A stretch of DNA of 64,000 nucleotides from Lutraria lutraria. Lineage: Eukaryota > Mollusca > Bivalvia > Venerida > Mactridae. Shown here one piece after another: positions 54,189-64,000 of this stretch. Numbering within the stretch: position 1 is the stretch's first letter; each line of letters starts with the position of its first letter. The DNA is taken from NCBI GenBank assembly GCA_964023205.1, contig OZ026839.1, positions 15,034,386 through 15,098,385 on the forward strand. Direction: 5' to 3'. Made by a program: the position numbers and the translations under genes. Below the pieces are notes generated by a model. That model was not told where the DNA came from and did not search any database. It was given only the letters and a program-made list of their open reading frames with translations.

Positions 54189-54529
54189 ACCATACCCTGT
54201 TGAGAAAAGCATTGGTATTTGCTTATCGTATGAAGATACCTGAAGGTCATCATTCTCTGGAATGGATTCGACAACAGTTGAGTACACCAGACATGTTTGA
54301 AGAAATGAAACATGGACTTCATGTGATGAATTCGTTTTATAAACAATCAGTACCCATGGACTTGAGTGAAACGGATTGGTTCAAAAAGGTGGTGAACAAT
54401 GACTCTGTGTTAACATTTCTGAGTCAATCTGGACATTCAGAATGTGTGTTTGAATTTTCTGACAAACTGTTGTTACCCTTACATGACATGTGTTGTTCTT
54501 GTTGTGATTATTCTTGTATTCATACATAA
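54167..54529 (+). CDS. Unknown small protein with Cys-rich end, copy 2
   Basis: Same as 41,807-42,169, with one residue change near the end (Ile to Met in LPLHD-I/M-CCSCC). Confidence 0.6.
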   Translation: MEQFDIMNHTLLRKALVFAYRMKIPEGHHSLEWIRQQLSTPDMFEEMKHGLHVMNSFYKQSVPMDLSETDWFKKVVNNDSVLTFLSQSGHSECVFEFSDKLLLPLHDMCCSCCDYSCIHT

Positions 54530-54640
54530 ACTTGTTATATAGTCATAAACATTCATGTTGTAAAGAACTCAATCATAAACTTGTTACACAAATAAATAAA
54601 ATGTTTTTCTTCCAATAGTGTTAGTTGTGATTTTCACGTC

Positions 54641-55285
54641 ATGGAGTCCAGTTTACTTTTTAAGCATCCTTGCAATATGTTTATCTCAGGCCCTAGTGGC
54701 TCTGGTAAAACACAATTTGTAAAAAAGGTGTTGGAATACAAATCAGATTTGTTTCAAGTAGTACCAGAGCGTATTGTATGGTGTTACAAAGAATGGCACG
54801 TAGCCTATGCACAGTTACAAGAACAAGAACCTAGTATTCGGTTCATACAGGGGATACCTGACGAGAATGAAGAGATAGTAGAGGATACATCCATTCCTCA
54901 TTTAATTATATTTGATGACATGCTTGGTGATAAAGATGAAGAGAAAATCAAATTATTGTTTACACGAAAAGGTCACCATCGTAATGCTAGTGTGATCTAC
55001 ATTACACAAAACATGTTTCAACAATCGAAAGCCAGTCGTACCCTGAGTTTAAATGCACATTACATGATCTTATTTCAAAACACAAGAGATAAAGGACAAA
55101 TCAAAGTGTTGGCGAATCAAATTCAATTGCCACACTTGTTACCCGCTTATCAAGATGCTATCTCTACACCTCATGGGTATTTAGTGATTGACTTTCACCC
55201 TCAAACACCAGACAGTTATCGGTTAAGAACAGATATTTTTCATCACTGGATCACTGGAGAACGTGGGCCAGTTGTGTATATATAA
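54641..55285 (+). CDS. Packaging ATPase (A32/FtsK-like), copy 2, intact
   Basis: 214 residues, close to the usual length of Polinton ATPases. Walker A GPSGSGKTQFV (17-27), Walker B LIIFDDML (88-95), a sensor-like IYITQNMFQQ (about 118) and FQNTRDKGQIKVL with a possible arginine finger (about 143). It drives DNA into the procapsid. Compared with the broken copy at 42,281 it has three further residue differences (residues 45, 71 and 102). It is the only left-to-right complete morphogenesis ATPase in the window. A TATA box for the next gene overlaps its stop. Confidence 0.92.
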   Translation: MESSLLFKHPCNMFISGPSGSGKTQFVKKVLEYKSDLFQVVPERIVWCYKEWHVAYAQLQEQEPSIRFIQGIPDENEEIVEDTSIPHLIIFDDMLGDKDEEKIKLLFTRKGHHRNASVIYITQNMFQQSKASRTLSLNAHYMILFQNTRDKGQIKVLANQIQLPHLLPAYQDAISTPHGYLVIDFHPQTPDSYRLRTDIFHHWITGERGPVVYI

Positions 55286-55316
55286 ACGACATTCGTTTTG
55301 AGATCATTCAGTCATC

Positions 55317-56432
55317 ATGTCAGCCACAGCCATAGCTCAATCGTTAGAACATTTGGGTCAGGAACGAGACCCTACTGTACGGGAGCAAATGCTACGGTCT
55401 GGATTAAAAGAAATGCTCAAGTGGTTCACCTTAGCAGCAAAGGTGATTTTAAAAAAGAAAATTGTGCTACCTAAACAAACACAAAACTTTATGCAAAAAC
55501 ATCAGCATGAATTAGAGCAGCTAGGAGATGATCAAGTGGACATGGATACTAAACGTCAACTCATATTGAAACCAGGAGGAGGTGGATTTCTTGGTGGAGT
55601 CATGATACGAAGTTTACTCCGATGGAATGGTCAAAAGACGATTCGTAAATTCGGAGCAAGAAAATCTCCAGCTAAAAAACCTAGAAAAGCGCCAGCTAAA
55701 AAAGCTAGAAAAGCCAGAAAATCTCCAGCTAAAAGAGCAAGGAAAGCACCAGCTAGAAAATCTCCAGCTAAAAAAGTAGTCAGAAAATCGCCTGCCAAGA
55801 TCAATGAACGTTTTATTACTCTCCGTCGTCGAAAGCAAACCACTTCAACACCCTCTATAGCTGTAACTCCAATCAGTAAGTTACAATGGTCTCCTATCAG
55901 TCCTGTGAGTAGTTTGAGTTTGAGTTCTTCAAGAAATTCATCTAGAAGTGGACCAAGCAGTTTGAGTTCTTCAAGAAGTTTATCTAGAAGTTATTCAAGC
56001 AGTGGGCCAAGTAGAAGTTTTACTTCTCAGAATTCATCTAAAAGCTCTTCTAGAAGTTCGCCAAGTAGTTTAAGTTCTTCAAGAAATTTATCTAGAAGTT
56101 CTTCAAGCAGTGGGCCAAGTAGCTTCAGCTAATCTAACAGTGGACCAAGTAGTTTATCTAGGAGCTCATCTCAAAATTCATCTAGAAGTTCGCCAAGTAG
56201 CTTCAGCTCATCTAACAGTTTGAGTTCATCCAGTAGATCATCTAACAGTTTGAGATCATCTCCCAGTTCAAGAAGTTCACCAGACACTCCATTGTGCCGT
56301 TTTTCACCCCTATCCTTGTCTACCTTATCAAGACAGGCTGTCTTGAAACCCCTTTTGAGACATCGTATTCACCTGATGAGACAGGGCCCTATGGGTCCAG
56401 CTTCAAGACAAGCCTTTGATGCTTTAGTATAA
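55317..56432 (+). pseudogene. Histone-H1-like basic core protein, copy 2
   Basis: Same as 42,951-44,066, including the in-frame TAA (56,130-56,132) and the open continuation to 56,432. One silent A-to-G change in the KAPAKK region (55,742) separates it from copy 1. Confidence 0.75.
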
Positions 56433-56470
56433 AAGCTGTGAAGAAGTAAAAACAGGTATTATTTGACATA

Positions 56471-56842
56471 ATGGCACCAAAGCGACCACTCCTGCATAAA
56501 TACGGACATCTGGTTTTGGGTTTAACTCAAGCCCCAGATGGGTTAAGAAGAAAGATGATACATGGAGCATCTAAAGAAATGATTCAATGTGTGGCAGAAT
56601 GCTGTCAGAATGTTATAAAAGGCAATGTTGCCTTATCCCCCTCTCAAAAGCAAAGGTTGAAGTCCAAGCGTCAACATCTCCGCACTTTAGCAGATAAAAG
56701 AGTATCCATTCAAAAAAAGAAACGTGTGTTGAATCAAAAAGGAGGATTATTTCCATTACTGGCTCTTGCTCCAATCATTGCTAAAGCTGTTGCTGCTGGA
56801 GCACTCAGTGGAGGTGTTGCCACACTGGTGAAAAAGATATGA
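56471..56842 (+). CDS. Polinton small protein with QKGG motif, copy 2
   Basis: Identical in protein sequence to 44,105-44,476; the stop overlaps the next start. Confidence 0.7.
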   Translation: MAPKRPLLHKYGHLVLGLTQAPDGLRRKMIHGASKEMIQCVAECCQNVIKGNVALSPSQKQRLKSKRQHLRTLADKRVSIQKKKRVLNQKGGLFPLLALAPIIAKAVAAGALSGGVATLVKKI

Positions 56843-57583
56843 AGAAAATGGCTATCGTCCCGTTCAAAATGCTAGAAGAGATGAATCGATGGAAAACAGA
56901 ACAACGACCACGTTTACCTCCTCCCCCGCAAGTCAGTCAAACATCCGATTTACAGAAACAAATGGGAGACGTATTACAAAATGAATCGTTGTCTGAATCA
57001 GAAAAAGCACAACAATATGGCCAAGTCTTGCAAAGGTTTCAACTGTCTCATCAAAAAGCACGTGAACCGGCTACTCTGGCTGCACCGGTTGCACCGGTTG
57101 TTCCAGCTGCTCAAGGGGCACAAGGGGCTCCTGCTACATTGACGGATCGGATTCTTGAAAGTGTTCCTACTACCATGCATCGAAAAACTCAGCAGCTTTT
57201 ATTACACTTTCTACAAAATCATCCCCACATGTCATGGAATGATCAAGGGATGTTGGAATACCATGGAAAACCAATACAAGGATCCAACATTATTGATTTG
57301 GTCAATGATGTCATACGTCATAGAAAAGGGTCAGAGCCTGCCTAGAGGATGGGAACAGTTTTCTAGTGGACTAAGAGATGTCAATGTACCACAAGAAGTG
57401 ATAGGAAATAAACGGAGATGGTCATGGATGCAAAAAGCAGACGACTCGGAGGAAGATGAATTCTTTGATAGTTTTGTTGAGCCTCCTTCACCTATAAGTA
57501 AACCTGCCAAACGGATGAAAGCAGAACCTATAAGTAAACCTGTCAAACAGATTAAAGCAGAACCTAAGTGGGAACCCTACTAG
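56839..57583 (+). pseudogene. Polinton conserved protein, frameshifted, copy 2
   Basis: Identical to 44,473-45,217 with the same frame change (near 57,321-57,336), so the lesion predates the duplication or both copies have been homogenised. Confidence 0.75.
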
Positions 57584-57588
57584 ACAAC

Positions 57589-58450
57589 ATGAACAAAAAG
57601 GTAGACAGTCTGTTACATCAGATTTGTTATGATCCCCACCATCCGGCTGGTTTTGGTGGGGTAGAACGTCTTACTACAGCAGCTCGAACTCAACTGAAAT
57701 CCATTACGCCAAGTCAAGTGCGATCCTGGTTGAAGGGACAAAAGACCTATACCCTGCACAAACCTATCCGTAGGGCATTCTCGAGACGGAAAACGATTGT
57801 GGGTGGTATTGATCATCAATGGCAAGCTGATTTGGCAGACATGCAATCCCTGGCTCAGTACAACACCCCTTATCGATATTTGTTGTGTGTCATTGACGTG
57901 TTTTCAAAATATGCTTGGGTAGTTCCCCTCAAGGATAAACGGGGCTCACATTGGTGGAAGCGTTTCGCTCTATTCTTAAAACGAGACAACCTAAAGCGTT
58001 GCAAACCGATAAAGGAACAGAATTCAAGAATCAAAGGTTTCAACAGTTTTTAGACAAAGTAGGGATTCATTATTTTACGACTGAAAACCCAGAAACTAAG
58101 GCTAGTATAGTGGAACGTTTTCAACGGACATTAAAATCACGCATGTGGAAATACTTTACGCATCATAAAACACGAAGGTATATTCAGGTATTGCCTGATC
58201 TCGTGCATGCCTATAATCATCGTGTTCATCGTAGTATACAAATGGCACCCGTATCCGTGAATGAGAATAACGAATCTCAAGTGGCCTTGACCTTGTATGG
58301 AAAATCAAGAAAGAAAGCGTCGACGACCCTTCATGTGGGAGATATTGTTCGTATCAATAAAACAAAACGTACATTTGATAAAGGTTATCTACCCAACTGG
58401 ACCACTGAACTGTTTAAAGTGATCCAAGTCAAAAAGACCTCTCCTGCTAC
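57589..58450 (+). pseudogene. Retroviral-type integrase, copy 2
   Basis: Same as 45,223-46,084: frame change near 57,951-57,966 and LINE interruption after TGCTAC at 58,445-58,450. Confidence 0.9.
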
Positions 58451-58878
58451 CTGTAGGTCTTCAATTAGGCAGGCCGCTTGAAACAGAGCAGACGTGCGCT
58501 CTACGCTTAAATATCAATGAGCCGATTTATAATCATGGAGACAACTGATCTGTTGAAGAGTGTGATCTCTGCTGAATCAGAGTACTTTATTTACTTTATT
58601 TAACATAACCACAATGAGAAGTGGACTTTGTGAATATGTGTTTATAGTGTTAAAAGGTTGATAGTTTAGGAATAATTTTGGATATAAACTGAGTTTTTCA
58701 TCAATTTCTCTATACATAAACCATTGTGTATAAACGCTTGACTGATTTCAATACCATTGAATACACAGTGACTATTGTAATGGTCGAATGAGTTATAATC
58801 TGTGTTGGATTAATACAAAGTGTACTGATGGGCTATTATTGAAAATTTCTACGGAAGCGGATAGGGGACAAAATAATC

Positions 58879-60084
58879 ATGGGAATTGATGTTAATACAT
58901 ATCGTGCTAGAATTGGTGTGTTCGCACTGTCTTCAAAAAAGAACAAACAACAAGTCAAACAGAAATATGAGAAATATAATAAATTCACAACAGGATCCGA
59001 CATTCACCTGAGAACCTTTATATGTGGTGTATACGCATTATTCTTGGTATCAGCATTAGGTGGCATTATGATTGCACATGAATGGTTGCTGGAAAACTTA
59101 TCAGAGTCACATGCAGATATTTGTACGTGGACATCATCGTCATTACATGGGACTATGCAAGGTTATATGTCATCCTGTGTTCCGTTTGGTGGACTGTGTA
59201 GTTACTATTATATACGTATACTAATACTATCGTCAGATGTTGAAACGAACCCTGGTCCTACACATAGTCCGGGTATGAATAGTGATCCTGAGGACCCAAT
59301 GATTGATCCAAATACAAGATTGATTCTAAATGCTATAGCTGAAACTAAAGCAGAAGTTAAATGTGTTAAAGAGCAGGTGGTATTTGTTCAAAGAGAGCTC
59401 AGTAATCTGAAAGACGAAATTATGTCAGTAAAGCAGAAAGTTGATTGCCTTGAATATGGACAAGAAGTACTCAATGACGATGTTGCGACGTTGTCTCTTG
59501 CAAACGAAGTGAAGGAAGAGCGTTTAACAAATATTGAAATTCAGTTAAATATCATGGAGTCGGAAAAATTGAAATCGTCACTACGGATTTTTGGACTCGA
59601 AGAAGCTGAATCAGATCTGAAACCTTTGAAGCAAGTGATATCTGAAAATGTTTTAGATGTAGCTGGGAACCCGGATGAGATTAACAGTGATTCAATCATA
59701 AATGCTAAAAGGGTCGGTGTATTGAAAGTCGACGAACCACGAATGGTAATTGTAAAATTTAAAAACAGTGAACATAAATTTGAATTATTCAACCACAGAG
59801 AAACGTTGAGAAGCAGAGGAATCCGAGTCTCGAATGATCTGTCCTTCCTTCAACGACAGAAACTAAAAGAGCTTAAGAAGAAGGGACTATCTGGTTACTT
59901 TAAAAATGGCAAACTTGTATCGTTTAAACCGAAGGCAGCAGTGATGACAGGCGACTTTGATGGACAATCTCGTACGTTTAAACGAGCTGCAAGACATAAG
60001 GATAATAGATCTGATCACATTATGGAGATTGTGACTTCTGGGGACGATGGACCAGCTGAGATTGACCAACATTCTTCCAGATAG
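58879..60084 (+). CDS. LINE ORF1 with 2A peptide, copy 2
   Basis: 401 residues, identical to 46,513-47,718, with DVETNPGP at residues 120-127 and an in-frame TAG before ORF2. Confidence 0.85.
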   Translation: MGIDVNTYRARIGVFALSSKKNKQQVKQKYEKYNKFTTGSDIHLRTFICGVYALFLVSALGGIMIAHEWLLENLSESHADICTWTSSSLHGTMQGYMSSCVPFGGLCSYYYIRILILSSDVETNPGPTHSPGMNSDPEDPMIDPNTRLILNAIAETKAEVKCVKEQVVFVQRELSNLKDEIMSVKQKVDCLEYGQEVLNDDVATLSLANEVKEERLTNIEIQLNIMESEKLKSSLRIFGLEEAESDLKPLKQVISENVLDVAGNPDEINSDSIINAKRVGVLKVDEPRMVIVKFKNSEHKFELFNHRETLRSRGIRVSNDLSFLQRQKLKELKKKGLSGYFKNGKLVSFKPKAAVMTGDFDGQSRTFKRAARHKDNRSDHIMEIVTSGDDGPAEIDQHSSR

Positions 60085-63000
60085 GATAAAGGTCAACGCC
60101 CTGCACAAGTAGATAGTGAAATACGTTTTTTATCTTGGAACATTGAAGGTCTAAAATCTAAATTATTTTCAACTGATGCTATTGAATTTATAAAAGAATA
60201 TGATGTTATTGGTATACAAGAAACTTGGGACTGTGACTCAGATTATCTTAACAAATACTTCAATGAATACACACTTTTTTCTATTAATGCTAAAAAATCT
60301 CTTGTTGGAGGCAGGCCTATGGGCGGTGTTACGGTTTTGGTAAAATGCAATATTGCTAGTCATTTTAAGCGAGTATGTGACAAATTTAGTTTTGGGGTGA
60401 TATTAGTTATAGATAGAAACTTATTGTCTTTGGATAGAGATGTTCTTTATGTATCTTTATACTTACCACCAGCTTCTTCACCAGTCTATAATGACCAATC
60501 AACGCCTGTGTTGCAACAATTGGAAGATCATATTATAAGTAACAACTTTTTAGATTTTGAGCTACTCTTATGTGGTGATTTTAATGCCAGAACTTCAAAT
60601 CTTCCTGACTTTACGGAATGTTCTGACAACATCCCAGAATTGGAAGAATTTAGTGCTGTGATTGACAATAATATGGAAATTGAACGAAAATCGTGTGACA
60701 CTAAAGCTAATAAGTTTGGTTATGATTTGTTAGAATTTTGTAAGGTATTTTCGTGTTATATTGTGAACGGTCGTTTGAATAGACATGACGGAGGTGATGG
60801 ATTCACGTTCATTAACCAAAATGGGTGTAGTGTCATAGACTATTATATTGTGTCTAAAATGTTGTTTGATATGATTAGATTGTTTGAGATAAACTCATGT
60901 ACTGAAAGTAGCCATTTTCCTTTATCCATGATTGTCAATGTAGGTCAGGGCCATATACGTGAAACTAATTATACTCATAATGATATGTTCTATGATCTAA
61001 ATCAGGATAATTGTGATGCTTATTTAAATTGTATATCTGAAAATATTTTGAATGGGCATTTTACGAGCTTAGATAATATGCTTACAGATGCTGATACAAA
61101 TATAAATATTGTTTTGCAAGAATTTGAAAGTGTCATTTGTAAAAGTAGTACAAATTTTCAAAGGATAAGACGAAAATGTAAACCAAAGAAAAATAATGAA
61201 TGGTTTGATGTAGAATGCATACAGGCAAAACGTAATACTAGGAAACTCTTGAAAAGGTTCCGAAAACACAGGAGTGATGAGAATTTAAGTGATTATGTAC
61301 AAAGTAAATGCAGATATAAAAATGTTTGTAGACATAAACGAATGTTGTACAACAGGAAATACTTACATAGAGTAGAATCCTCTGTAAATAATTCCCGAAA
61401 GTTTTGGAGTGAAATTAAACGGGTTTTAAATAAACCTAAATCGGAGAATATTATATCTCTGGACAAATGGTATGACCACTTTAGTATTTTATTTTCAAAT
61501 ACTACTGTAACTAATCATGTTTGTGATAACATATGTGACACTTTTGATAATGATGTTGATTTAGACGTTATTGAACAATTAATTTTTAACTCTGACATTA
61601 CCGATGAAATATTAAACGGTATAAAGGCGTTGAATATAAATAAAGCGACAGGAGGTAATCTAATACCCCAGCAATTAGTGTATGGTGTACATGTATTGCT
61701 ACCATTTGTACGAAAACTATTTAATAGATTGTTTTCCGGGGGAGAATTTCCAGATAACTGGGCAAAATCGGTCATAATACCACTACATAAAAAAGGCAGT
61801 TTTAACAACCCGAATAATTACAGGGGTATAGCATTACTTGATGTTTTTAGTAAAGTGTATATATCAATTATTACAAAAAGACTTACTTTTTATGTTGAAG
61901 CTTATAACATCCTATCGGAATCCCAAGCAGGATTTAGAAGTGGGTATACTACAGTTGATAATGCCTTTGTTTTATACTCTGTTGTAAGTAAATATTTGTG
62001 TGTGAAAGGAAAAGGTGTATATGTTGCATTTATCGATTTCCAAAAAGCCTTTGATTCGGTTGATCGTTCGATTTTGTATGATGTATTAAAAAGAAACCGT
62101 TTAAAGGGACATTTACATGTCCAGTTGGCTTACGTCAGGGATGTAGCCTAAGTCCAATTTTATTTGCATTGTTCATAAATGAATTGTATTCAATGTTAAG
62201 TGAAAGTAACACAAGAGGGATTCAGTTATTTCCTGATATTGTTGAAATTTTTCTGCTTATGTTTGCAGACGATATTGCTTTAATATCTGATGCTATTGTT
62301 GGTTTACAAAAACAATTAAATATACTTCATCGGTTTTGTTTGAAAAGTAAACTTATTGTAAATAACACCAAATCAAAAGTACTTGTGTTCAAACGAGGTG
62401 GTAGGATGTCTCGGAAAGAAATTTGGTCATATAATGGCAGACAATTAGAAATTGTCAATGGTTTTACTTATGTTGGGATGTTCTTTTCAAATAGATTGTC
62501 AATGTATAAAATGGCAGAAAGCATGTCTGTGAAAGCGAAAAAGGTTCTTATGTTCATTCTTAGTTCTTTTCAACATCTTTCTTGTTTACCTTATAACACA
62601 TTTTTTAAAGTATTTGACTCAAAAGTTGCTTCTATAATGTTATACGGCTCTGAACTTTGGGGCCCAAAACACCCTCAATGTATAGAATCATTACAAGTAT
62701 ATGCATGTAAAAGATTTTTGAATGTCAATATGATTGCATGTAATGATGCTGTACTTGGGGATACAGGGAGATACCCTATGTACATATATGCTTCAAAACG
62801 TTGTTTAAAATATTGGTTAAGATTAGTGAATCTACCTAGGGATAGATATACAAGACTATGTTACGAAATGCTTGTGTACTATGATAACTTAGGATATGAA
62901 AACTGGGTAACTGATGTTAAGCGTAATTTATTCAAAATGGTTATGGCTATGTATGGGAAGCCCAAAATGTTGATAATCAAAAACTATTTTTAATGCAATA

Positions 63001-63460
63001 TGTACAAACTTTAAAAGACAAGTTCGTACAGAACTGGCATTCTAGATGTAGAGATAATATAAAACTTCATTACTATAGCAACTTTAAACTTTTTTTTGAT
63101 GTTGAAAAATATATTAATGTTATTGATGTAGAAAAGTTTAGAAATTGCATGGCAAGATTTCGCAGTTCCTCACATTATTTAATGATAGAGAAAGGAAGAC
63201 ATTATAAGATTCCAAGAGAATATCGTGTATGCATGTATTGTGAAACCGCATTAGAAGACGAATATCATTTTATGTTATTGTGTCCGTTATACACTGATAT
63301 TCGTAAAAAATATTTACCTATTTATTATCATAACCATCCGACTTTAGAAAAGTTCTATGCCTTGATGTCATTGGAAAATGTACATATAATTAGAAATGTT
63401 GCAATGTATGTCTATTACTCATTTGAAGAGAGAGATGGTTATTTAGAAATGTTCAGATAA
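60085..63460 (+). pseudogene. LINE ORF2 endonuclease/reverse transcriptase, copy 2
   Basis: Identical to 47,719-51,094: internal deletion with frame change near 62,115 and a second frame change near 62,986. Confidence 0.88.
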
Positions 63461-63839
63461 AATGAAAATATGTCGTTGTTATACGTCAATGTTGTATTAT
63501 ATTGATTGTATTTCAATGTCATAACCTCATGTATTGTGTTAATCTCAAGTTGTATATTATATATATAACTTTAGAAATGTTCTATGCCTTGATGTCGTTG
63601 GAAAATGTACGTATAATTAGAAACTTTTGTAATGTATGTCTAAATATTACTCTTTTAAAGAGAGATATGGTTATTTAGAAATGTTCAGATAAAATGAAAA
63701 TATGTTGGTGTTATATGTCAATTTTGTATAATATTGATTGTATTGTCATGTCATAACCTCATGTATTGTGTCAATCTCATGTTGTATATATTGTGTTTGG
63801 GCCGGAGGCCATAAAATGCAAATAAATTGAAATTGCTAC

Positions 63840-64000
63840 TGTGAAATTGACTGATTTAGACGGAGAACCCATATTAGGTTCGTTTTATTTCTCTGAAGTA
63901 CAGGTTATAAAAGATGATGCCATCTATGAAATTGAATCAGTGCTCGCACATCGTCAGAGTAAGGTAGACGGAAGACGAGAAATTAAAGTGCATTGGAAAG
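63840..64000 (+). CDS. Integrase chromodomain, copy 2, cut by window end
   Basis: Same as 51,474 onward; the window ends within the VHWKG part of the chromodomain. Confidence 0.85.

Larger units (their letters stand above)
58451..63833 (+). mobile_element. APE-type LINE, copy 2 (duplicated, not independently inserted)
   Basis: Same insertion site, same TGCTAC flanks (58,445 and 63,834) and same internal lesions as 46,085-51,467. It was copied as part of the tandem duplication. Confidence 0.9.
34170..64000 (+). mobile_element. Endogenous Maverick/Polinton (adintovirus-like) element, rearranged
   Basis: The gene set defines the class: protein-primed DNA polymerase B, A32/FtsK-like packaging ATPase, retroviral-type integrase with chromodomain, penton-like protein and double-jelly-roll major capsid protein. 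These are big double-stranded DNA elements that are both transposons and viruses. The left end is placed at about 34,170 because host-type repeats stop at 34,090 and a microsatellite precedes AGACTT; this is a guess, since no partner terminal repeat is in the window. The element is enlarged by a LINE insertion and a 12.36 kb tandem duplication, and the right end is outside. An adenain-type protease gene, usual in this class, was not found in the window. Confidence 0.85.
53938..64000. repeat. Tandem duplication unit, copy 2 (window-truncated)
   Basis: Corresponds to 41,578-51,634. It is nearly identical to copy 1, including the LINE, the internal stop in the basic protein and the frameshifts of the integrase and its upstream neighbour. 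The ATPase differs and is intact here. Confidence 0.93.

Noticed and set aside
58451..63833. Second independent LINE insertion
   Set aside because: Same site, same flanks and same lesions as the first copy; it was duplicated with the block.

Overview
This looks like nuclear DNA of an animal, most likely a bivalve mollusc. It is AT-rich, contains intron-split gene remnants with GT/AG splice sites, and is packed with interspersed elements whose cores are tandem units of about 145-167 bp and whose ends form hairpins, in the style of bivalve 'Pearl'-type or Helitron-like repeats. There are no rRNA genes, CRISPR arrays or bacterial-style operons. The species assignment is an inference from repeat style, not from a diagnostic gene.

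Positions 1-34,100 are repeat-rich and mostly non-coding. Decayed genes include a transposon-type gene on the minus strand (523-3,510) with three recognisable 3' exons, a BED-finger-like first exon (8,143), two RecQ-helicase-like exons (11,391 and 14,800), a tyrosine-recombinase relic (about 25,335-25,679), and a C2H2 zinc-finger relic (31,370-31,950). There is a 2.1 kb DNA transposon with perfect-looking 67 bp terminal inverted repeats and a 5 bp target duplication (4,887-6,991), a tRNA-Ala(TGC)-like sequence (24,217), a dispersed 1.1 kb duplication (15.6 and 18.4 kb), and four families of tandem-core repeats (called A-D here), including a 1.7 kb inverted repeat of family D.

From about 34,170 to the window end lies an endogenous Maverick/Polinton (adintovirus-like) element. 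Its left arm holds small genes: a Y/Q-rich protein, an acidic coiled-coil protein, a possibly myristoylated MGN protein and a CCHC zinc-knuckle protein. A protein-primed family B DNA polymerase follows, then an F-box-like protein, two unknowns, an A32/FtsK-like packaging ATPase, a histone-H1-like basic protein, two Polinton-type small proteins, a retroviral-type integrase with C-terminal chromodomain, a small membrane protein, a penton-like protein, a basic minor protein and the major capsid protein. A 5.4 kb APE-type LINE with a 2A peptide motif is inserted inside the integrase gene, with TGCTAC target duplications. The whole block from 41,578 is then duplicated in tandem (unit about 12.36 kb), and the junction at 53,938 cuts the major capsid gene at about residue 260. 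The second copy runs off the window. Several genes carry stops or frameshifts, so the element is an endogenised, decaying copy; the packaging ATPase is open only in the second copy.

The most notable observation is that three small genes of the left arm end not with an AATAAA signal but with the stem-loop and purine-rich downstream element typical of replication-dependent histone mRNAs. Two of these genes are divergent and share a promoter region of 24 bp repeats, each with a CCAAT box. This suggests, as inference, that the element ties expression of part of its genes to host S phase.
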